DNA of 64,000 nt from Eutreptiella sp. 'Long Island Sound 2002' (lineage: Eukaryota; Euglenozoa; Euglenophyceae; Eutreptiales; Eutreptiaceae): the NCBI GenBank assembly GCA_964036045.1, contig OZ038381.1, positions 69,254,242-69,318,241 of the forward strand, written 5' to 3'. The notes below the pieces were generated by a model. The model did no database searches. It was given only the letters and a program-made list of their open reading frames with translations, and was not told the origin of the DNA. This document shows, piece by piece, positions 10,246-20,800 of this stretch. Both the position numbers and the translations under genes were made by a program. Within the stretch, counting starts at the first letter, position 1. Every line of letters begins with the position of its first letter.

Positions 10246-10323
10246 GTCAGTGAGATACGATGGGGATGAATTTTCAGATGTCGACATATCAAAAATACTT
10301 TTGGATGAGTCCAGCCAATTCAG
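10246..10323 (+). CDS. Splice-bounded 78-bp exon inside element A
   Basis: A textbook exon: TTCCCTGTTTCCAG| before and |GTATGTGTTC after. Reading with one base carried in and two carried out gives SVRYDGDEFSDVDISKILLD followed by ESSQF. The next exon-like block (10623-10674) begins with the base needed to complete the split Arg codon. The protein is not recognised. Confidence 0.45.
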
Positions 10324-10622
10324 GTATGTGTTCTTGTTTCTGCACCAGCCCCCCCCCATACGTCAGCGCTCCTATTTTGTTTCTCTGTCCTCTGCCTCAG
10401 AGTGATGGAGAGAGTGCTGCTCAAGATGCTCAGAAGTAATTTAATTTATTTATACTCAAGGCCGCAGCAGAAGCTTTTTGTATATTAGCAATAAGGGTCT
10501 CTATACCCTGTGGGGCGGCACAGTGTGTATTCACTGTCTTTTTTTGTGCCCTGTTGTTGCTGCTTTTGTGCCTGTTTGTCAATTATATTTTCACACTTCT
10601 GAGCAGGGTTTTTTTCTTGCAG

Positions 10623-10674
10623 GGAAGTTTTTCGAATCAGACTGGTGGCATGGACGATAAGTAGAGTCAAGTAG
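10623..10674 (+). CDS. Terminal exon matching the exon at 10246-10323
   Basis: It is preceded by TTTTTTTCTTGCAG| and, joined to the previous exon, continues in phase as (R)EVFRIRLVAWTISRVK with a stop TAG at 10672-10674. Phase match and strong splice sites support a real two-exon 3' end of a gene fragment carried by the retrotransposon. An unspliced frame (GKFFESDWWHGR) is the alternative. Confidence 0.4.
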
Positions 10675-11045
10675 AACTGTTTTGAATTTCAGGATTGCAA
10701 CTGCCCCTCTGAGTTTTAGGTCAGGAGTTTAGAGCAGGATTTTGCTTGGGTGATTTTCTGTTTGAAACATTTTAGTGCTTTCTCAGGTATTTTTTCCCAT
10801 AGTCAGCTGCGTTTTTAGGTGGCAGTGACCCCCCCACTCAGGATAGTGTGTAGGATACCCGAAAGAAAGTAGAGGGACATCAGTTCAGGATTTCAGGTCT
10901 TGGGGTTAGGACAGTGTATAATATCTCAGTCCATTTCAGCAATTGTTCTGTTCAGTAATGGCTAGTAATGGCTGTGCATACCCCTGGGTGTGTGTCAGCC
11001 CTTGCAGGTAGCCTAGTGGCTGGGGCAAGGGCTTGTTGGGGGGCG
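10675..11045. other. Element A interior before the 3' LTR
   Basis: No gene seen. It ends in the G-rich tract GTTGGGGGGCG immediately upstream of the 3' LTR, the likely plus-strand primer. Confidence 0.4.
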
Positions 11046-11313
11046 TGACGGGTTATGCCCAGCAGGGGGCTGCCCGCAGCCAGATCGCGATCCTGTAGCG
11101 TAGGATGCGTCGCGCGCGTGCAGAAATAAAGGATTTTACGCTCTTGAAAAGTTCTGTTTTATAATCCAATTTCTGTTTGTAATTCAGGGTTCTCTGTATG
11201 GACTGATCATGAATGATTTCGACAATTTCAAAGAGTGATCAACGGAGTTGGTGTTGTGCTTTGCAAATTGCTCGCCGTAAAAGAGATCAGTCCAGTACCC
11301 CATAGGGTATACA
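11046..11313 (+). repeat. 3' LTR of element A
   Basis: 268 bp, same ends as the 5' LTR, followed directly by the target duplication CGCTG (11314-11318). Confidence 0.93.
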
Positions 11314-11318
11314 CGCTG

Positions 11319-11605
11319 CAATGGATGTCTCCCCTATGAAAAAGCATGGGTACATGAATTCCATGGGCGGGCATTGCTGTGGATGAGTACGAGCAGATTT
11401 TTCCTTCACTGCTGACAACCGCTGGCCATGGGGTGGAGAGGCAGTCTATTATCCCTCATCGAGGAAGCAGGATCAGTGGCGAGGCCTCAAAAACCAGAGA
11501 CGTCAAGAGCGTGCTTGGATGGTTGGTTAACGCCTAGATGGGTGAAGCAAATCAGCATAACTTCGCATCGCAGCACTCAACACACACCTCTTCCAAAGGT
11601 CTCAC
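11319..11605 (-). other. Original intron sequence upstream of the SET exon
   Basis: Between the donor CAATGG|GTGAGACC (intron starts at 11605, minus strand) and the TSD of element A. Removing the element restores an intron of about 290 bp ending ...CCATTGCAG|CG. No gene seen in it. Confidence 0.5.
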
Positions 11606-14600
11606 CCATTGACTGCCCTCTGCTGCTTCGGCGTTCTCGCTGAGACTTTCCCTCTCACGGCCGTGTGCTTCCGACTCCACATCCTGGGGATCCACATATC
11701 TCGGATCATGTGCTCTTCTCTGTGCTCGGGCCTTTTCATCTGCCTGTAAGCAGATGTTCGGATGAAGTAAATGCAGGGAACTGACTTTAACTACAGTGGT
11801 GCCATCATTGTATCATTGCATCATGTTGGTTCCATCAATGCACAAGAATGATCCAAACAGACAAACAAACCTGCTTCTCCGCATTGGTTGTTTCCGCTTC
11901 CTCAGCCGCTCTCTTCTGCTTGTCGAGGTCTTCTGCTCTCCTCTGTGCTCCGACCTGTTCCTCTCTCTGCAAGCAAATTTTGGGCTGAAGCACATGCAAG
12001 AAAACCACTTTCAACACGCCAGAAGACAATGGGGCCATCATTCAATCATTGCTGGTTCAGTCGGTGCACAAGAGCGTATCCTGACGCTCAGCACACACCT
12101 GTTCCAACGGTCTCACCCACTGACCACTTCTCGCGTCCATTAGGGCGGAACTGCTGAGATTTTCCTTCTCCGGGCAGTGTGCTTCTGACTCCACATCCTT
12201 AGGATCCACATCCTTAGGATCATCTGCTCTTCTCTGTACTTGGACCTTTTCATCTGCCTGTAAGCAGACGTTCGGATGAAGTAAATGCAGGAAAATGACT
12301 TTAACGACAGTGGTGCCATCATTCTATCATTGCATCATGGTGGTTCCATCAATGCACAAGAATGATCGAAACAGACAAACGAACCTGCTTCTCGGCATTG
12401 GTTGTTTCGGCTTCCTCAGCCGCTCTCTTCTGCTTGTCCAGCTCTTCTGCTCTCCTCTGTGCTCGGACCTGTTCTTCTGTCTGCAAGCAAATGTTTGGCT
12501 GAAGCACATGCAAGAAAACCACTTTCACCACGCCAGAAGACAATGGGGCCATCATCCCATCATCGCTGGTTCAATCGGCGCACAAGAGCGTATCCCGACA
12601 CTCAGCGCACACCTGTTCCAACGGTCCCACCCACTGACCAGTTCTTGTGTCCATTAGGGCGGAACCGCTGAGACTTCCCTTCTTCGGGCCGTATGCTTCC
12701 GGCTCCACATCGTTAGGTTCCACATCCTTAGGATCATCTGCTCTTCTCTGTGTTTGGGCCTTTTCATCTGCCTGTAAGCAGATGTTTGGATGAAGTAAAT
12801 GCAGGAAAATGAATCTAACGCCAGTGGTGCCATCATTCTATCATTGCATCATGGTGGTTCCATCAATGCACAAGAATGATCCAAACAGACAAACGAACCT
12901 GCTTCTCGGCGTTGGCTGTTTTGGCTTCCCCAACCGGTCTCTTCTGCTCTTTCCCTTGTGCTAGGGCCGTTTCATCCGTCTGCAAATAGATGTTGCGATG
13001 AAGAACATGCTAGATAATAATTTTCACGACACCAATGCAATGGTGCCCCGCTGCACAATCATTGTAGGTTCCATTGATGCACAAGAATTTTTCATACGCA
13101 AAGAGGATCTTGCCTCCTGGCGCTGGCTGCTTCCTTGGCTGCTCTGTTTTGATCGTCGAGCTCATCCGCTTTCCTCTGTGCTTGGGCTTGTTCCTCTGCC
13201 TACAAGCACATGTTAGAATGAGGCACATGCAAGAAAATGACTTTATCAAGGCCTGGTGCCACCATTCCATCATTGCTGGTTCCATCGATGCACAACAAGT
13301 TGTCAAATAGGCAAAAGAACCTGCTTCCCAGCGTTGCCTGTTATGGCTTCCTCGGCCGCTCTCGTCTGCTCTTTCCCCTGTGCTTGCGCCTTTTCCTCTG
13401 CCTGCAAGCAGATGTTGGGATGAATCACATGCAGGAAAATGAATTTAACGACAGTGGTGCCATCATTCTATCATTGCATCATGGTGGTTCCATCAATGCA
13501 CAAGAATGTTCCAAACAGACAAACGAACCTCCATCCTGGCATTCGCTGATTCGGCTTCCTCGGCAGCTCTCTTCTGCTCCTCGCGCTCATCAACTTTCCT
13601 TTGTGGTTGGGCGTTTCTCTCTGCCTGCAAACAGATGTTGGGATGAAGCACATGCAAGAAAATGACTCTCGGAGCACCAAAATACAATGGTGCCATCATG
13701 CTATCATCGTTGGTTCCATCGATACACAAGAATTTTCCCTCCGAACAATAGAACCTGCTTCCTACCATCGGCTGCTTCAGCTTTCTCGGCTGCGTCGGCC
13801 TTCTTGGCGGCTTTGGCTTTCTCGGCTGCTTCGGCGTTCTTGCTGAGAGTTTCCTTCTCCGGGCCGTGTGCTTCCGACTCCGTATCCTTAGGATCCACAT
13901 CCTTAGGATCATCTGCTCTTCTCTGTGTTTGGGCCTTTTCATCTGCCTGTAAGCAGATGTTTGGATGAAGTAAATGCAGGAAAATGAATCTAACGACAGT
14001 GGTGCCATCATTCTATCATTGCATCATGGTGGTTCCATCAATGCACAAGAATGATCCAAACAGACAAACGAACCTGCTTCTCGGCGTTGGCTGTTTTGGC
14101 TTCCCCAACCGGTCTCTTCTGCTCTTTCCCTTGTGCTAGGGCCGTTTCATCCGTCTGCAAATAGATGTTGCGATGAAGAACATGCTAGATAATAATTTTC
14201 ACGACACCATTGCAATGGTGCCCCGCTGCACAATCATTGTAGGTTCCATTGATGCACAAGAATTCTTCATACGCAAAGAGGATCTTGCCTCCTGGCGCTG
14301 GCTGCTTCCTTGGCTGCTCTGTTTTGATCGTCGAGCTCATCCGCTTTCCTCTGTGCTTGGGCTTGTTCCTCTGCCTACAAGCACATGTTAGAATGAGGCA
14401 CATGCAAGAAAATGACTTTATCAAGGCTTGGTGCCACCATTCCATCATTGCTGGTTCCATCGATGCACAACAAGTTGTCAAATAGGCAAAAGAACCTGCT
14501 TCCCAGCGTTGCCTGTTATGGCTTCCTCGGCCGCTCTCGTCTGCTCTTTCCTCTGTGCTTGCGCCTTTTCCTCTGCCTGCAAGCAGATGTTGGGATGAAT

Positions 14601-16213
14601 CACATGCAGGAAAATGAAATTAACGACAGTGGTGCCATCATTCTATCATTGCATCATGGTGGTTCCATCAATGCACAAGAATGTTCCAAACAGACAAACG
14701 AACCTCCATCCTGGCATTCGCTGATTCGGCTTCCTCGGCAGCTCTCTTCTGCTCCTCGCGCTCATCAACTTTCCTTTGTGGTTGGGCGTTTTCCTCTGCC
14801 TGCAAACAGATGTTGGGATGAAGCACATGCAAGAAAATGACTCTCGGAGCACCAAAATACAATGGTGCCATCATGCTATCATCGTTGGTTCCATCGATAC
14901 ACAAGAATTTTCCCTCCGAACAATAGAACCTGCTTCCTACCATCAGCTGCTTCAGCTTTCTCGGCTGTGTCGGCCTTCTTGGCGGCTTTGGCTTTCTCGG
15001 CTGCTTCGGCGTTCTTGCTGAGAGTTTCCTTCTCCGGGCCGTGTGTCTCCGACTCCGTATCCTTAGGATCCACATCCTTAGGATCATCTGCTCTTCTCTG
15101 TGTTTGGGCCTTTTCATCTGCCTGTAAGCAGATGTTTGGATGAAGTAAATGCAGGAAAATGACTTTAACGACAGTGGTGCCATCATTCTATCATTCCATC
15201 ATGGTGGTTCCATCAATGCAAAAGATTGATCCAAACAGACAAACAAACCTGCTTCTCAGCGTTGGCTGTTTTGGCTACCTCAGCCGGTCTCTTCTGCTCT
15301 TTCCTTTGTGCTAGGGCCGTTTCATCTGTCTGCAAATAGATGTTGCGATGAAGAACATGCTAGAAAATGATTTTCACGACACCAATGCAATGGTGCCTCG
15401 CTGCACAATCATTGCAGGTTCCATTGATGCACAAGAATTTTTCATATGCAAAAAGGATCTTGCCTCCTGGCGCTGGCTGCTTCCTTGGCTGCTCTGTATT
15501 GCTCGTCGAGCTCATCCGCTTTCCTCTGTGCTTGGGCTTGTTCCTCTGCCTACAAGCACATGTTGAGATGAAGCACATGCAGAAAAATGACTTTATCAAG
15601 GCCTGGTGCCACCATTCTATCGCTGCTGGTTCCATCGATGCACAACAAGTTCTCAAACAGACAAACGAACCTGCTTCCCAGTGTTGGCTGTTTCGGCTTC
15701 CTCAGCCGCTCTCGTCTGCTCTTTCCTCTGTGCTTGGGCCTTTTCCTCTGCCTGCAAACAGATGTTGGGATGAATCACATGCAGGAAAATGACTTTCACG
15801 ATGCCAAAATACAATGGTGCCATCACTCCATCATCGTTGATTCCATCGCTGCACAAGAATTTACCATCCGAATAATAGAACCTGCTTCCTAGCGGTGGCG
15901 CCTTCGGCTTCCTCTCAGTGGGCGGCGCTCTTCTGCTCATCCACCTCTTCCGCTTTCCTCTCTGCTTCGGTCTGTTCCTCTGCCTGCAAATACATGTTCG
16001 GATGTAGCACATGCAAGATAAATCACTTTATCTAGGCCACAATGCAATGGTGCCACCATTCTATCACTGCTTGTTCTGTCGATGCACAACAAGTTTCCAA
16101 ACAGACAAACAAACTTGCTTCCCGGCGTTGGCTGCTTCGGCCTTCTCGGAGGCTCACTTCTGCTTGTTGAACCCTTCCGCTTTCCTGTGTGCTTGGGCCT
16201 TGTCTTGTGCCTA
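11606..16213 (-). CDS. Array of 20 exon modules encoding a coiled-coil-like Ala/Glu/Lys/Gln repeat
   Basis: Twenty minus-strand modules share an acceptor region (TGCTTACAG| or TTTGCAG|GCAGA(G/T)GAA) with 5' ends near 11737, 11953, 12249, 12470, 12755, 12970, 13188, 13388, 13612, 13930, 14145, 14363, 14563, 14788, 15106, 15320, 15538, 15738, 15970 and 16197. Exons are 81 to about 195 bp and phase 0 at both ends in those I read through. Typical translations are AEEKAQAQRKEQTRAAEEAE and AEKAKAAKKADTAEKAEAAD. Introns of about 120-150 bp are also conserved. The donor is usually CAG|GTTCGT; one class has a GC donor (GGAG|GCAAGA); the longest exons end CAATGG or CAGTGG|GTGAGA. The last module (11606) is in phase with the SET exon. 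The two most upstream modules (15970 and 16197) contain an in-frame TGA and may be skipped or dead. Heptad-like charge patterning suggests a long helix or coiled coil. Confidence 0.65.
11640..12665. repeat. 514-bp tandem duplication (2-module higher-order repeat)
   Basis: Sequence around 11813-12157 recurs at 12327-12671 with an exact 514-bp offset and high identity. Each unit contains two exon-intron modules of the coiled-coil array. Confidence 0.85.
12800..16010. repeat. 1175-bp higher-order repeat (5 exon modules), about 2.7 copies
   Basis: Anchors at 12998, 13237 and 13493 recur at 14173, 14412 and 14668 (offset 1175, nearly identical) and again from about 15166 (15348 is 1175 beyond 14173) in a more diverged copy. 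Five exon modules are amplified as one block, showing that recent expansion was by segmental duplication rather than single-exon duplication. Confidence 0.9.
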
Positions 16214-17125
16214 CAAGCACATATTGGGATGATGCTTCGTCTGCAAACTGGTTCAAGTCATACATCGCCCTCTCTGAAACCTCGGCTTGGACTCGTGCAC
16301 AAAACCAACTAACATTAGCGGTGGAGACTATCCTTCACACGAAGTTGGCATGACAAACCTGCTCACTCTTGGACGTTGTCCATATTTCCCGACATGCCGT
16401 CGAGTTACCTAACTTGGTTCCAAGTTCAACACATCAAACCTTGGTGTAAGGGAACGTCGGGGGATCAAATCTCGGTTAATACAGTTGCCCACGTTGCAGT
16501 TTCTTCTTCAAAAGGTCAAGAAGTTGCTCCCGACCTTTTTATGAGAAGGAGATGCAAAATGGCTTCCTGATGTCGAGTAGTGTTGTAGAGTTTGTGGACT
16601 CCAGCTCCTCGCAGAATTTTCTCACGTCTACACCCGGCTGTTCGGCTCCTTGTGAGTAGCGAATGAGCCATGACTCCAGCTGGCTGGATGGCCATGAAGG
16701 AATTCGGGGGGCACCTATAATGACTCACGGACCGGTCACTGAAACTTCAGCATCCGCCAATCTACACACCTTCGCCCCGTCTCACAGACATGCCGAGCCG
16801 TGCGTGCCCCCCCCCCTCCTGCGGCATAGCACAGACACCTATGATTTTAAGTTGTTAAAGAAGGCGCGCGGCAAACAAAGCAAAACAAGAGCTGATCAAT
16901 GGATCATAGCGGCAGTACAAGATGCAAGCAAATGGGTGTCCAAACACCAACATATTGTGCATCTACCTATCGCTTTCGCTCAAGTTTACGCACCTTGCAT
17001 GTAATCAAAACATTCTGCACTAACACTATGCATATGCAATACATGGTACCACACCAAACCTCCCAAAAATCAAAACATAACGGCACGGCACAGACCAGAC
17101 GGCACAGACCAGAGAAAGTATTTAC
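16214..17125. other. Intron-like interval between coiled-coil array and SET-like exon
   Basis: No splice-bounded exon recognised. It contains a C run at about 16809-16817 and AT-richer sequence near the donor at 17125. Confidence 0.4.
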
Positions 17126-17454
17126 CTTTTGCTTTCTCCTTTTCCTTGTCTTTCTCGTTGACCTTTTCTTCATCGGATCTAATCGGCGCATTATATCCCA
17201 CAAGCACCACGCCGCCCCATGGGGCCGGCAATACCCACGTTTTTAGATACCAACCCTCATGTTCATCATGGCCAAACCCAGCGGAAAATATGACTATCGC
17301 ATCGTTGCTGTTGCAGCTCTTTAGTGTGCCGTAATATGCACATGGTACGAGCTGACCTTCTAGGTTGGTGTCTCCCCGCACAACGCCAACCCCCTGTCTC
17401 TCTTTCCAAGGGGATGTGCATTTTGCTAGAGTTACAGTGTCTGGTGACGTCACT
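17126..17454 (-). CDS. Exon with a SET-like N-terminal motif leading into a charged linker
   Basis: The minus frame runs from an AG near 17455 to a strong donor AAAGCAAAAG|GTAAAT (exon end 17126). It contains SPWKERQGVGVV, then LVPCAYYGTLKS. This GxG...YYGxLKS pattern resembles the first strands of SET domains and parallels GAGYA...MYGALKT in the exon at 6536-7100. The exon ends with SDEEKVNEKDKEKEKAK, a charged helix that leads naturally into the coiled-coil modules downstream. It may be a second SET-like half-domain or a duplicated N-terminal portion. No NYG motif is present here. Confidence 0.45.
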
Positions 17455-17864
17455 GATGATGATTTGGAAGCTTACAAGGTCTGTAGTTGAAAATTGCCGT
17501 GCCCCAGCCCAGGCAGCATCGTGTTGGTACATGGCATGGGGACACCTCTTTACATGCAAACAGAAATTCAAAATGCATCACACTATGGAATCATTTGTTA
17601 CCCATAACTACCGCTCTAGTAGGCGATTTGGGGCGGTTGGGGTGTGGGGTTTTAGGAGGGCAGAGTGTCTACGCCTTCAACCATAACATGTTTATTCCTA
17701 GTTTTCGTTTACTCACTTCTCAACCCAAGAGGAAGTAGGGAGTGGCATGGGTCCTGACATACTTGAGGGCCAAACCATCGGGCAGTGGAGCGGCACGCAA
17801 CAGCTGGTTAACCCTCGTTAGGGGCTGCTCCACATATGAAACACGGAAAGGAACCACGGACACG
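17455..17864. other. Interval between SET-like exon and satellite
   Basis: No gene recognised. It includes ATG-started frames on both strands of mediocre quality. An upstream exon of the minus-strand gene could lie here but lacks convincing splice sites. Confidence 0.3.
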
Positions 17865-20800
17865 TGACCTTGATTTTTGCTTGAATGCACAACATCAAGC
17901 CACATCTAAGCAAGGAAAGAAAGTTCCATTGCAATCATTATTTATCCATACGATTCTCAATGCGTTTTTAACTTTTCGGGCAGCACTCTAGTACGCAAAC
18001 ATCTAGACAGAAGCTGATTTCACTTATGAAAACCAAACACAAGTGATTTTTGCGCAAAAAACACGTGGTTTGGTTGAATGCACGACACCAAGGCACATCT
18101 AAGCAAGGAAGCGAAGTTGAATTGCGATCATTATTTACCCATACCATTCTAAATGCGTTTTTGACCTTTCGGGGAGCACTCCAGTACCCAAACCTCTAGA
18201 CGGAAGCTGATTTCACTTACAAAAACCAAGCATAAGTGATTGTTGCACAAAAAACAGGTAGTTTGGTTGAATGCACGACACCAAGGCACATCTAAGCAAG
18301 GAGACGAAGTTGAATTGCAATCATTGTTTACCCATGTCATTCGCGATGCGTTTTTGACCTTTCGGGGAGCACTGTGATACCCAAACCTCTAGACGGAAGC
18401 TGATTTCACTTACAAAAACCAAGCATAAGTGATTTTTGCGCAGACGTCCACGTAGTTTGGTTGAATCCACGACACCAAGGCACATCTAAGCAAGGAAACA
18501 AAGTTGAATTGCAATCATTATTTACCCATACCATTCTCGATGCGTTTCTGACCTTTCGGGGAGCACCCTAGTACCCAAACCTCTAGACGGAAGCTGATTT
18601 CACTTACAAAAACCAAGCATAAGTGATTTTTGCGCAAAAATCACGTAGTTTGGTTGAATGCACGACACCAAGGGGCATCTAAGCAGTGAGACGAAGTTGA
18701 ATTGCAATCAGTTTTTACCCATGCCATTCTCAATGCTTTTTGGACCTTTTGGGGAGCACTCTAGGACCCAAACCTCTAGACTGAAGCTGATTTCACTTAC
18801 AAAAACCAAGCAGAAGTGATTTTTGTGCAAACGTCCACGTAGTTTGGTTGAATCCACGACACCAAAGGACACCTAAACAAGGAAACGGAGTTGAATTGCA
18901 ATCATTATTTACCCATACCATTCTCAATGCGTTTGTGACCTTTCGGGGAGCACCCTAGTACCCAAACCTCTAGACGGAAGCTGATTTCACTTACTAAAGC
19001 CAAGCATAAGTGATTTTTGTGCAAACATCACGTAGTTTGCTTGAATGCACGACACCAAGGGGCATCTAAGCAAGGAAACGAAGTTGAATTGCAATCACTT
19101 TTTACCCATACCATTCTTAATGCGTTTTTGACCTTTTGGGGAGCACTGTAGTACCCAAACCTCTAGACGGAAGCTGATTTCACTTACAAAAACCAAGCAT
19201 AAGCAATTTTTGCGCAAAAATCCACGTAGTTTGGTTGAGTCCACGACTCCAAGGCACATCTAAGCAAGGAAACGAAGTTGAAATGCAATCATTATTTACC
19301 CATACCATTCTCAATGCGTTTTTAACCTTTTGGGGAGCACTCTAGTACCCAAACCTCTAGACGGAAGCTGATTTCACTTACAAAAACCAAGCATAAGTGT
19401 TTTTGTGCGCAAAAACCACGTAGTTTGGTTGAACGCACGACACCAAGGCACATCTAAGCAAGGAAACGAAGTTGAATTGCAATTATTATTTCTCCATACC
19501 ATTCTCAATGCGTTTTTCACCTTTCGGGGAGCACCCTAGTACCCAAACCTCTAGACGGAAGCTGATTTCACTTACAAAAACCAAGCATAAGTGATTTTTG
19601 CGCAAAAATCCACGTAGTTTGGTTGAATGCACGATACGAAGGCACATCTAAGCAAGGAAACGAAGTTGAATTGCAATCATTATTTACCGAACCATTCTCA
19701 ATGCGTTTTTGACCTTTCAAAAAGCACTCTAGTACCCAAACCTCTAGACGGAAGCTGATTTCACTTACAAAGACCAAGCAGTAGTGATTTTTGCGCAAAA
19801 ATCCACGTAGTTTGGTTGAATCCACGACGCCAAGGCACATCTAAGAAAGGAATCGAAGTTTAATTGCAATCATTATTTACCCATACCATTCTCAATGCGT
19901 TTTTGACCTTTCGGGGAGCACTCTAGTACCCAAACCTCTAGACGGAAGCTGATTTCACTTACAAAAACCAGACACAAGTGATTTTTGCGCAAGAATAACG
20001 TAATTTTGTTTGAATGCACAACGCCAAGGCCCATCTAAGCAAGGAAACGAAGTTGAATTGCAATCATTCTTTACCCATACCATTCTCAATACGTTTTTGA
20101 CCTTTCGGGGAGCACTCTAGTACCCAAACCTGTAGACGAAAGCTGATTTGACTTCCAAAAACCAAGCATAAGTGATTTTTGAGCAAACGTCCACGTAGTT
20201 TGGTTGAAGGCACGACACCAAGGCACATCTAAGCAAGGAAACGAAGTTGAATTGCAATCATTATTTACCCATACCATTCTCAATGCGCTTTTGACCTTTC
20301 GGGGAGCACTCTAGTACCCAAACCTCTAGACGGAAGCTGATTTCACTTACAAAACCAAGCATAAGTGAACTTTGCGCAAAAATCCACGTAGTTTGGTTGA
20401 ATACACGACACCAAGGCACATCTAAGCAAGGAAACGAAGTTGAATCGCAATCATTATTTACCCATACCATTCTCAATGCGTTTTTGACCTTTCGGAGAGC
20501 ACCCTAGTACCCAAACCTCTGGACGGAAGCTGATTTCACTTACTAAAGCCAAGCATAAGTGATTTTTGTGCAAACATCACGTAGTTTGCTTGAATGCACG
20601 ACACCAAGGGGCATCTAAGCAAGGAAACGAAGTTGAATTGCAATCATTTTTTACCCATACCATTCCTAATGCGTTTTTGACCTTTTGGGGAGCACTGTAG
20701 TACCCAAACCTCTAGACGGAAGCTGATTTCACTTACAAAAAGCAAGCATAAGTAATTTTTGCGCAAAAATCCACGTAGTTTGGTTGAGTCCACGTCACCA

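Larger units (their letters stand above)
7104..11313 (+). mobile_element. Complete nonautonomous LTR retrotransposon (element A), 4210 bp
   Basis: Two 268-bp direct repeats, 7104-7371 and 11046-11313, both start TGACGGGTTATGCC and end GTATACA. The element is flanked by a perfect 5-bp target duplication CGCTG (7099-7103 and 11314-11318). The sequence before the 3' LTR is purine-rich (TTGGGGGGCG), a possible PPT. No TGG-type primer binding site follows the 5' LTR. The 3.7-kb interior has no gag or pol, so it must have been mobilised in trans (LARD-like class). It contains a G/T-rich simple repeat and small exon-like coding pieces. The LTRs differ at a handful of positions, implying a fairly recent insertion. 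Confidence 0.93.

Noticed and set aside
11796-15892. Plus-strand frames repeated in the exon array (for example at 13237 and 14412)
   Set aside because: They span introns and the complement of the minus-strand modules; the minus strand has matched splice sites and phase.
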